NCBI GenBank assembly: GCA_964407165.1
Contig: CAYOUJ010000052.1
Coordinates: 1-16,734, forward strand
Direction: 5' to 3'
Origin: CAZPKH01 sp964407165
GTDB lineage: Bacteria; Bacteroidota; Bacteroidia; Bacteroidales; Muribaculaceae
DNA length: 16,734 bases
Under the pieces are notes generated by a model that was given only the letters and a program-made list of their open reading frames with translations, had not been told where the DNA came from and did no database searches. This document shows, in pieces, positions 1-6,486 of the stretch (position 1 is its first letter; each line of letters begins with the position of its first letter). The position numbers and the translations under genes are program-made.

Positions 1-219
1 TTTATATGGGCACAAATTTACCAACTTTTTGGAAATAAGAGCCACAAAATCACGAAAAAATTTGGCGAAACCCTGCAAATAAGTGTCGAAACACCACGGT
101 TTAACGGTTAAAGAAGCTAAGAAATAAAGAAATTAACGCAACTCAAGTTTCGCAAGTTTAAATTATTCGGCAGGAACGCGAATAAAAAACTTCTTTCCTT
201 TCTTTTGTTTCTTCGCGTG
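1..219. other. AT-rich spacer at left edge, no gene seen
   Basis: This spacer lies beyond the stop codon of the family 2 glycosyltransferase (TAA at 220-222) and carries no convincing reading frame. It contains a 9-base direct repeat (CTCAAGTTT at 142-150, CGCAAGTTT at 151-159). It also holds a degenerate A/G-rich tract at about 107-137 whose spacing resembles the 9-base tandem tracts found elsewhere in the window. A weak 7-base inverted repeat (ACGCGAA at 176-182, TTCGCGT at 212-218) with a loop of about 29 bases could help termination of the minus-strand operon, but it is not a classical terminator. Confidence 0.5.
13..20 (-). promoter_or_regulatory. Candidate Bacteroidota -7 box for a gene left of the window
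   Basis: On the minus strand this reads TAAATTTG, a full match to the TAnnTTTG -7 box. A TTTG at 45-48 lies 24 bases upstream, longer than the usual 19-21, so the -33 assignment is weak. It would drive a minus-strand gene beyond the left edge, which cannot be checked here. Confidence 0.35.
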
Positions 220-1212
220 TTAGAGGTCGGAGAAGCGGCGGCGGTGGCGGAGATGGCAGGCGGTGAGGATGTTGACGGGGCGGAGGAGGTTGCGTGCGGC
301 GTGACTGTCGGCGACGCGGCCTTTGATGCGGAGGTATTGGATGTGTGCCTTGACAACGGCGAGGGCGTGGGCCGGCTTGCCTTGCATCAGGAACATGGCG
401 GCGGCGACGGTGTCGAGGAGTCGGCGGCGGACGAGGAGCCACCAACGGCCGAAGCCGTGGGGAAGGTTTTTGTGCAACATCAGCAGGGAGTTGCGGAAGT
501 TGAGGAGGGTCTTGCGGGGCGATGAGGCGTTGAGGCTTGCTCCGCCGAGGTGGTATACGGCGCAGTCGCCGATGGCTACGACGGTGCGCCCTTTCAGGCG
601 CATGCGCCAGCAGAGGTCTATCTCCTCCATGTGTGCGAAGAAGTCAGCATCGAGGCCGCCAAGCTGTTGATAGAGAGCAGTGTCGACCATAAGGCATGCG
701 CCGGAGGCCCAGTCGACCTCGACGGTGTCGTCATACCGGCCGGTGTCAGGTTCTATGGTGTCGAAGATGCGTCCGCGGCAGTATGGGTAGCCGTTGCAGT
801 CGAGGAAGCCTCCGGCGGCGCCGGCGTACTCAAACATCTCCGGCTGGCGCAGGGAGCGGATCTTGGGCTGGCAGGCACCGCACACGGGGTGGGTACACAT
901 ATAATTATAAAGGGGTGTGAGCCAGTCGTCCTTGACCTCGACGTCGCTGTTGAGGAGGACGGTGAAGCGGTATCCGGTGGCGGCGATGGCTCGGTTGTAG
1001 CCCTCGGCGAAGCCGTAGTTGCGGTCGAGCACGACGACCTTCACCTCGGGGAAGTGCTCGCGGAGGAGTTTTACGGAGCCGTCGGTGGAGCCGTTGTCGG
1101 CGACTATGACGTCGGCGATGGCTGCAGGGGTATACTTCACCACCGATGGGAGGTAGTCTCGGAGGAGGCGCTCACCGTTCCAGTTGAGTATTATTACGGC
1201 TACATCTTTCAT
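220..1212 (-). CDS. Glycosyltransferase family 2, rhamnosyltransferase-like
   Basis: This 330-residue protein probably transfers a sugar from a nucleotide donor to a growing cell-surface glycan at the inner face of the cytoplasmic membrane. The N-terminus shows the GT-A start VAVIILNWNG (residues 4-13), the nucleotide-binding ADNGSTDGS (38-46) and the metal-binding region LLNSDVEV (86-93). DWASGACLMV (167-176) and the acidic MEEIDLCWR (195-203) are typical of WbbL-like GT2 enzymes, the latter likely holding the catalytic base. The C-terminal 90 residues are basic and partly hydrophobic (about 258-277), which suggests membrane association. The start ATG overlaps the mtaB stop codon as ATGA, implying translational coupling as last gene of the pyrG-yidC-mtaB operon. 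Donor and acceptor cannot be told from sequence. Confidence 0.9.
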   Translation of the reverse strand: MKDVAVIILNWNGERLLRDYLPSVVKYTPAAIADVIVADNGSTDGSVKLLREHFPEVKVVVLDRNYGFAEGYNRAIAATGYRFTVLLNSDVEVKDDWLTPLYNYMCTHPVCGACQPKIRSLRQPEMFEYAGAAGGFLDCNGYPYCRGRIFDTIEPDTGRYDDTVEVDWASGACLMVDTALYQQLGGLDADFFAHMEEIDLCWRMRLKGRTVVAIGDCAVYHLGGASLNASSPRKTLLNFRNSLLMLHKNLPHGFGRWWLLVRRRLLDTVAAAMFLMQGKPAHALAVVKAHIQYLRIKGRVADSHAARNLLRPVNILTACHLRHRRRFSDL

Positions 1213-2465
1213 ACAGTGAGGTTTACAACGGTTCCAGCCAACGCGGGATTGGGTTCCGTGAGTTGGACGCGCAGGTAGTTGTCGGTCCAGCCGGCCATCT
1301 GTCCGCGCGTGTCGGGATGCTCGAGTAGCACGGGGCGCATCGTGCCGGCAAAGCGCTGGCGGAAAGCGTCGTGCTTGCGCTCGCTGATGGCAATCATTCG
1401 CTCGACGCGGCGGTGCTTCTCGTGCTGGCTGACCACGTGTGGTATCTCGAGGGCCTTTGTGCCGGGGCGCTCGCTGTAGGGGAAGACGTGAATCTGGGAG
1501 ATGTCGAGGCTGTCGACAAAGCGAGCGGACTCCTCAAAGAGCGCCTCGGTCTCGCCGCGGGCGCCGACTATGAGGTCTACGCCTATGAAAGCGTCGGGGA
1601 GGAGGGAGCGTATGCGCTCGATGCGGTGTGCGAAGAGGGCGGTGTCATAGTGACGGTGCATGAGGCGGAGCACCTGGTCGGAGCCGCATTGCAGGGGCAC
1701 GTGGAAGTGGGGCATGAAGCGCCGGGACTCTCCTACCCAGGCTATCATCTCGTCGGTGAGGAGGTTAGGCTCGATGGAGGATATGCGGTAGCGCTCGATG
1801 CCGTCCACTTGGTCGAGGGCGCGGACGAGGTCGAAGAAAGTCTCGTCGGTGCCTTTGCCGAAGTCGCCGATGTTTACGCCGGTGATGACAATCTCGCGGC
1901 CGCCCTCCTCGGCCACTTTCCGGGCCTGGGCGACCATCTCGGCGACGGTGCCGGAGCGGCTGCGGCCGCGGGCTCTGGGGATGGTGCAATATGTGCACCA
2001 GTAGTCGCACCCGTCTTGCACCTTTAGGAAGTAGCGCGTGCGGTCGCCGCGGGAGCAGGCGGGGACAAACTCGCGGAGGTCTTTGGCGGGAGACACCTCG
2101 GAGAGCAGGTGCGGGTCCTGGAGGCACCGGTCGAGGTAGTCGGCGATGCGGCCTTTTCGGTCGTTGCCGGCGATGACGGCGACGCCGGGCAGCTCGGCGA
2201 ACACCTCGGGGCGGAGCTGGGCATAGCACCCTGTCACCACTATGAGGGCGCGGGGGAGGCGGCGGTGGATGGCACGCACCAGCTGGCGCCCTTTCTTGTC
2301 GGCCTCGGCGGTGACGCTGCAAGTGTTTACCACGGCCACGTCGGCACTTTCGCCGACGGAGGCGCGGCGAATGCCGCGGGCCTCGAGAGCGGCGGCTATG
2401 GTCGCGGTCTCGGCGAAGTTGAGCTTGCAGCCCAAGGTATGATACTCAGCTTTGTATAAATGCAT
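1209..2465 (-). CDS. mtaB: tRNA t6A37 C2-methylthiotransferase MtaB
   Basis: MtaB is a radical-SAM enzyme that adds a methylthio group to N6-threonylcarbamoyladenosine at position 37 of tRNAs reading ANN codons. It acts in the cytoplasm. Counting from the chosen start (418 residues), the UPF0004 domain has its three cluster cysteines at C13 (HTLGCKLNF), C49 (NTCSVTAEADKK) and C80 (VTGCYAQLRPE). The radical-SAM CxxxCxxC is C153, C157 and C160 (DGCDYWCTYCTIPRARG). The C-terminal part has the length expected for a TRAM RNA-binding domain. The frame stays open to an ATG at 2486, but the extra seven residues come only from a 7-base repeat. The family normally begins about ten residues before HTLGCKLN, so 2465 is preferred. 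It lies 95 bases after yidC and overlaps the next gene by 4 bases. Confidence 0.94.
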   Translation of the reverse strand: MHLYKAEYHTLGCKLNFAETATIAAALEARGIRRASVGESADVAVVNTCSVTAEADKKGRQLVRAIHRRLPRALIVVTGCYAQLRPEVFAELPGVAVIAGNDRKGRIADYLDRCLQDPHLLSEVSPAKDLREFVPACSRGDRTRYFLKVQDGCDYWCTYCTIPRARGRSRSGTVAEMVAQARKVAEEGGREIVITGVNIGDFGKGTDETFFDLVRALDQVDGIERYRISSIEPNLLTDEMIAWVGESRRFMPHFHVPLQCGSDQVLRLMHRHYDTALFAHRIERIRSLLPDAFIGVDLIVGARGETEALFEESARFVDSLDISQIHVFPYSERPGTKALEIPHVVSQHEKHRRVERMIAISERKHDAFRQRFAGTMRPVLLEHPDTRGQMAGWTDNYLRVQLTEPNPALAGTVVNLTV

Positions 2466-2495
2466 AATGCATAATGCATAATGCATAATTCATAA
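2461..2495. repeat. 7-base tandem repeat TGCATAA at the mtaB start
   Basis: Four perfect copies of TGCATAA (2461-2488) are followed by one variant, TTCATAA (2489-2495). The first copy contains the mtaB start codon (minus strand, 2463-2465) and the others form its immediate leader, each offering a further ATG in a different frame. Because the unit is 7 bases, a copy-number change would alter the spacing and frame of upstream ATGs without touching the coding sequence from 2465. Confidence 0.85.
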
Positions 2496-2555
2496 TGGAT
2501 AAGCATATTGCCTAATCCGAACGGCAATTATGCATTATGCATTATGAATTATGCA
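2482..2555. repeat. Long imperfect hairpin between yidC and mtaB
   Basis: The left arm 2482-2512 and right arm 2523-2555 are near-complete reverse complements, differing by one substitution and two single-base gaps, around a 10-base loop (2513-2522). Both arms are made of the 7-base unit TGCATAA/TTATGCA with a shared variant unit, and both close on ATTGCC/GGCAAT next to the loop. It begins 5 bases after the yidC stop codon. It could act as a partial terminator, an mRNA-stabilising structure or an attenuator between the two genes. Confidence 0.85.
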
Positions 2556-2560
2556 TTGTT

Positions 2561-4678
2561 TTAGCGGCGACCTTTGCCCTTGCGCTCTTGTTCGCGGAGC
2601 ATCTGCTGCTGGCGGCGCTGGGCCTCCTCGAGGCGTGCCATGAAGCCGCTCTTCTTCTTGCCCTTCTGAGCCTTGGCGCGCTCGGCCATGCGTGCGCGCA
2701 CCTTGTCTTCATCGACCACCTTGCGGAAAATCCACATCTGAATGATGGTGATGAGCAGCGACAGGAAGTAGTAGTAGCTGAGGCCGGCGGCGTAGTTGTT
2801 GAAGAAGACGAGGAAGAATATAGGCATCAATATCGACATCCACTTCATGCCGGGCATCGAGCTGCCGCCGGGCTGGTTCTGCATGTTAAACCAGGTGTAG
2901 ATGACGTTGACCACGGTCATGAGCAGACAGAAGAGGCTGATATGGTTGCCGAAATATGTGCTTATGATGGGAATGTGGGTGGTCCAGGAGACGATGGCGT
3001 CGGGCGCCGAGAGGTCGTGTGCCCACAGGAACGGCTCCCCGCGGAGTTCGATGGCCGAGGGGAAGAAGTTGAACATTGCGATGAGTATCGGCATCTGCAG
3101 CAGCATGGGCAGGCAGCCGGACATCGGGTTGGCGCCGGCCTTGCTGTACAGGGCCATGGTCTCCTGCTGGCGCTTCATGGCGTCCTCCTTGCCGGGATAC
3201 TTCTCGTTTATGGCCTTGATCTCGGGGGCGAGCACGCGCATGCGCGCCTGCGACATGTAGCTCTTGTAGGTGAACGGGAAGAGGATGATCTTGATGAAGA
3301 TGGTGAGCAGGAGTATGATGATGCCGTAGTTGCTGATAAACTGGCTGAGGAAGGTGAACACGGGGATGACTATCAGCGTGTTGATCCAGCGGAAGAGTGT
3401 CCAGCCGAGGGGTATGAGGCGTGTCAGCTCCAGGTTGGTGTCGGGCACTATCTCCTCCTGGATGTCGCTCAGCAGTGGATAGAGGTTGGGGCCGAGGTAG
3501 AAGACAAACTGTGCGGGGTTGGCCGAGCGGGGGTCGTAGTCGAGGGTGGCGTGGGTGGTCATCTCCTTGAGGTAGTCGGGGCTCTCCTTGAGCACCTTGG
3601 AGTCGAACTCGGCGCCTGTGAAGTTGTTGACGTTGATGATGACGGCGGAGAAGAACTGGTTCTTGTAGCCGATCCAGCGCAGGCGCTCCTCCACGGCCTT
3701 GTCGTCGTCGGAGTTTTCGCTGAGGTGCTTCACGCCGCCGCCGGAGAACTGATAGTAGATGGCGGAGTTGCGCTCCTCAAACATACGTCCCTGCTCGTTG
3801 CGGGGCATGCGCTGGTGCCAGTCGAAGTCGATGGAAGTGGCGTTGGCGGGGAGTATCTGGCCCTGCTGCAGGATGTCCATGCGCACGGTGTAGCCCTTTC
3901 CCTTGGGCAGCGTGTAGCGGACGGCCCACATCAGCCCGTCGCCGGGGGTGAGGGCCATGATCACGGAGGTGTCGGTCTTCTCCTTGACGGTGAAGTAGAA
4001 CTCGCGGGTGTCGAAGCGCTGCGTGGCGGTGGTGAGGGTGAACGAGTAGCCGCCGTAGTCGGGCGAGAGCAGCTCCACGGGCAGCGAGTCGCGGTTGATG
4101 TAACGCTTGTCGAGGAGCTTGGCGGAGGCTATCTGCGCGCCTTTGTTGGTGATGTCGAGGGTGATGACGTCGTTGGCGAGTGTGACTATGGTAGAGTCGC
4201 CGGTAATATGGTGTGCAAAGCCCTGGTATCGCGCTATGTTGAGCAGCCCTTGCTTGAAAGCGCCGACGGCGGCTTTGGCCACGGAGGGCTTGATGTCGCC
4301 GTAATCGTGGCTGACGATGGCCGTCACGGGCACTTCGGCGCCATCGGCCTTGACGGTGCCTCCAAGGGCGTTGTCGGAGGTGTTGAGGGTCACGGCCATG
4401 TCGGTGGTGGTCAGGCGGTAGACCACGTTGCCGCCGATGCTGTCGCGCACGCCGTACTCTTTGACGGTGCCGCGTATCTGCTCCATCTCGGCGGGGCTCA
4501 CGGAGTCGACGGTTAGCACGGCGGCGCTGTTGGCGTCAGATTCGGCCTGCTCACGTGCAAGCTGCTCCTTCTCCTCCTGCATGCGCTGCTGCTGCTCGGC
4601 TGACGGCTGGTTCATCCACATAAACAGCAGGATGATGGCAGCCATCATGACAAATCCGGTTACGGTGTTTTTATCCAC
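2561..4678 (-). CDS. yidC: Membrane protein insertase YidC, long Bacteroidota form
   Basis: YidC inserts and folds inner-membrane proteins, alone or with SecYEG. The start is GTG (4676-4678), giving MDKNTVTGF, the usual YidC N-terminus. Residues 6-22 form the first membrane segment and about 50-415 the periplasmic beta domain. The conserved insertase core follows: segments near 422-470, the cytoplasmic hairpin with its charged helix 471-515, GANPMSGCLPMLLQMP (515-530) and further segments near 576-597 and 614-652. The tail 653-705 is strongly basic, suited to ribosome contact. At 705 residues it is longer than typical Bacteroidota YidC. Residues about 86-113 resemble 163-190, so part of the periplasmic domain may be duplicated. 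It lies 60 bases after pyrG in the same orientation, so co-transcription is likely. Confidence 0.96.
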   Translation of the reverse strand: MDKNTVTGFVMMAAIILLFMWMNQPSAEQQQRMQEEKEQLAREQAESDANSAAVLTVDSVSPAEMEQIRGTVKEYGVRDSIGGNVVYRLTTTDMAVTLNTSDNALGGTVKADGAEVPVTAIVSHDYGDIKPSVAKAAVGAFKQGLLNIARYQGFAHHITGDSTIVTLANDVITLDITNKGAQIASAKLLDKRYINRDSLPVELLSPDYGGYSFTLTTATQRFDTREFYFTVKEKTDTSVIMALTPGDGLMWAVRYTLPKGKGYTVRMDILQQGQILPANATSIDFDWHQRMPRNEQGRMFEERNSAIYYQFSGGGVKHLSENSDDDKAVEERLRWIGYKNQFFSAVIINVNNFTGAEFDSKVLKESPDYLKEMTTHATLDYDPRSANPAQFVFYLGPNLYPLLSDIQEEIVPDTNLELTRLIPLGWTLFRWINTLIVIPVFTFLSQFISNYGIIILLLTIFIKIILFPFTYKSYMSQARMRVLAPEIKAINEKYPGKEDAMKRQQETMALYSKAGANPMSGCLPMLLQMPILIAMFNFFPSAIELRGEPFLWAHDLSAPDAIVSWTTHIPIISTYFGNHISLFCLLMTVVNVIYTWFNMQNQPGGSSMPGMKWMSILMPIFFLVFFNNYAAGLSYYYFLSLLITIIQMWIFRKVVDEDKVRARMAERAKAQKGKKKSGFMARLEEAQRRQQQMLREQERKGKGRR

Positions 4679-4687
4679 TTAATATAA

Positions 4688-4723
4688 GGAAATTAAGGAA
4701 TTTAATGAAATTAAGGAATTTAA
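4688..4723. repeat. 9-base tandem repeat between pyrG and yidC
   Basis: Four consecutive 9-base units are seen: GGAAATTAA, GGAATTTAA, TGAAATTAA and GGAATTTAA. There is no facing inverted copy. The tract fills most of the 60-base gap between the pyrG stop codon and the yidC start and forms the yidC leader on the minus strand. The same GGAAATTAA-type unit recurs at 14264-14349 and 16598-16628. Confidence 0.85.
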
Positions 4724-4738
4724 CGGGTAGGGGAGAGG

Positions 4739-6358
4739 CTATGCGTTGGTGCGCTCGGCGCGGTAGGCGATGGCCGCGCGCACGAAGTCGACGAAGATGG
4801 GGTTGGGCTGAAGCACCGTGCTCGAATACTCGGGATGATACTGTGTGCCTATAAACCAGCGCTTTTCGGGCATCTCCACCACCTCGACAAGGTGGGTCTG
4901 CGGGTTCTCGCCGACACATTTGAGTCCGGCGTTCTCGAGGCGCTCGCGGTAGTCGTCGTTGAGCTCGAAGCGGTGGCGATGGCGCTCGTCCACCTCTGTG
5001 CGGCCGTAAGCCTTGGCGGCGCGGCTGTCGGGGCGAAGCACGCACTTGTAGGCGCCCAGTCGCATGGTGCCTCCGAGGTTGCTGATGCTCTTCTGCTCCT
5101 CCATCAGGTCTATGACGTTGTCGGGGGTGTGCGGATCCATCTCCGTGGAGTTTGCCTCTGCCAGGCCCATGACGTTGCGGGCGAACTCGATGACCATGCA
5201 CTGCATGCCCAGGCAGATGCCGAAGGTGGGCACGTCGTGCTCGCGACACCATTTGAGGGCCACGAACTTGCCCTCGATGCCGCGCTGGCCGAAGCCGGGG
5301 GCAATGATGACGCCGTCGAGGGGAGAGAGCTGGGCGTCGGCGTTCTCCTCGGTGAGCTTCTCGGAGTGGATGTACACAAGGTTGAGGCGGCGATCATTGT
5401 ATGTGGCGGCCTGGAAGAGCGACTCGTTGATGCTCTTGTATGCGTCCTGCAGCTCGACGTACTTGCCCACCAGGCCGATGGTAACCTCCTCCGTGGCCTT
5501 GTGCATCTTGTCGAGGAAGCTGATCCAGGGATCCATGTGGGGCTGTCCATCCACGGCGACGCCGGTCTTGCGCATGACTATCTCGTCGAGGTGCTGGGCG
5601 TGCATGGTGATGGGGACCTCGTAGATCGAGGGGACGTCTATCGACTGTATGACGGCGTCGGGGGCCACGTTGCAGAACTGTGCAATCTTGCGGCGCATGT
5701 TCAGGGGCACCTCCTTCTCGGTGCGGAGCACGAGTATGTCGGGTTGGATGCCGACCTCCTGCAGCTGCTTGACGGAGTGCTGCGTGGGCTTGGTCTTCAG
5801 CTCCTTGGCGGCGCGGATGTAGGGGACGTATGTCAGGTGGATGCACAGGGCGTTGATGCCCATCTCCCAGCGCAGCTGGCGCACGGCCTCGAGGTAGGGC
5901 AGCGACTCGATGTCGCCAACGGTGCCGCCGATCTCGGTGATGATATAGTCATAGTTGCCCGTGTTGCCAAGCAGCTTGACGTTGCGCTTGATCTCGTCCG
6001 TCACGTGCGGTATGATCTGCACCGTCTTGCCCAGGTAGTCGCCGCGGCGCTCCTTGTCGATGACGTTCTGGTAGATGCGGCCCGTGGTGACGTTGTTGGC
6101 GCGGGTGGTGTGCACGTTGGTGAAGCGCTCGTAATGTCCCAGGTCAAGGTCGGCCTCGTGCCCGTCAACCGTCACGTAACACTCCCCGTGCTCGTAGGGG
6201 TTGAGCGTCCCGGGGTCGATGTTGATGTACGGGTCAAACTTCTGAATGGTGACTCTCAGGCCGCGTGCCTTCAGCAGACAGGCCAGCGATGACGAGATGA
6301 TACCTTTGCCCAGAGAGGAGACGACGCCTCCGGTGACGAAGATGTATTTAGTTTCCAC
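4739..6358 (-). CDS. pyrG: CTP synthase (glutamine-hydrolysing)
   Basis: PyrG converts UTP, ATP and glutamine to CTP, the last step of de novo pyrimidine nucleotide synthesis, in the cytoplasm. The 539-residue length is normal. The N-terminal synthetase domain opens with KYIFVTGGVVSSLGKGI (4-20), a P-loop-like ATP site, and continues with QKFDPYINIDPGTLNPYEHG (39-58). The C-terminal class I glutamine amidotransferase domain (from about 292) has APGFGQRG (353-360), the nucleophile C382 in GICLGMQ, and the H508/E510 pair in QYHPEY. All expected catalytic residues are present. It is the first gene of the minus-strand pyrG-yidC-mtaB-glycosyltransferase run, behind a -7 box at 6400-6407, and is divergent from the ABC-F gene. 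Confidence 0.98.
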   Translation of the reverse strand: METKYIFVTGGVVSSLGKGIISSSLACLLKARGLRVTIQKFDPYINIDPGTLNPYEHGECYVTVDGHEADLDLGHYERFTNVHTTRANNVTTGRIYQNVIDKERRGDYLGKTVQIIPHVTDEIKRNVKLLGNTGNYDYIITEIGGTVGDIESLPYLEAVRQLRWEMGINALCIHLTYVPYIRAAKELKTKPTQHSVKQLQEVGIQPDILVLRTEKEVPLNMRRKIAQFCNVAPDAVIQSIDVPSIYEVPITMHAQHLDEIVMRKTGVAVDGQPHMDPWISFLDKMHKATEEVTIGLVGKYVELQDAYKSINESLFQAATYNDRRLNLVYIHSEKLTEENADAQLSPLDGVIIAPGFGQRGIEGKFVALKWCREHDVPTFGICLGMQCMVIEFARNVMGLAEANSTEMDPHTPDNVIDLMEEQKSISNLGGTMRLGAYKCVLRPDSRAAKAYGRTEVDERHRHRFELNDDYRERLENAGLKCVGENPQTHLVEVVEMPEKRWFIGTQYHPEYSSTVLQPNPIFVDFVRAAIAYRAERTNA

Positions 6359-6399
6359 GCGTGTAGTGTTATAAATTTGTGATTAGTCCAATCAAGCCG

Positions 6400-6407
6400 C
6401 AAAGTTA
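6400..6407 (-). promoter_or_regulatory. Bacteroidota -7 box for the pyrG operon
   Basis: The minus strand reads TAACTTTG, an exact TAnnTTTG, 41 bases before the pyrG ATG. No TTTG is present at the expected -33 distance; that position falls in the 7-base repeat tract at 6419-6446. Confidence 0.6.
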
Positions 6408-6418
6408 CAAAAAATTTC

Positions 6419-6446
6419 GGGAATTGGGAGTAGGGAATCGGGAATT
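6419..6446. repeat. 7-base tandem repeat between divergent promoters
   Basis: Four 7-base units are seen: GGGAATT, GGGAGTA, GGGAATC and GGGAATT. The tract lies between the pyrG -7 box (6400-6407) and the ABC-F -7 box (6460-6467), covering the places where both -33 boxes would be expected. No inverted partner is seen. Confidence 0.8.
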
Positions 6447-6459
6447 GAGCAATTTTTAT

Positions 6460-6467
6460 TAATTTTG
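6460..6467 (+). promoter_or_regulatory. Bacteroidota -7 box for the ABC-F gene
   Basis: TAATTTTG matches TAnnTTTG and ends 19 bases before the ABC-F ATG, about the same distance as for the gene at 8447. A good -33 TTTG is not seen at the usual spacing. Confidence 0.5.
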
Positions 6468-6486
6468 TCGAAAATTTAGCGAACCA

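Noticed and set aside
2466..2486. Seven-residue N-terminal extension of MtaB
   Set aside because: It is encoded entirely by the 7-base repeat and does not fit the usual MtaB N-terminus.
2537..4516. Long open frame on the plus strand opposite yidC (659 codons)
   Set aside because: It is antisense to a complete, motif-rich yidC. The translation is rich in His, Gly, Val and Asp from GC-biased third positions and shows no domain.
4835..6292. Long open frame on the plus strand opposite pyrG (485 codons)
   Set aside because: Same GC-bias shadow effect; pyrG on the other strand is complete with all catalytic residues.
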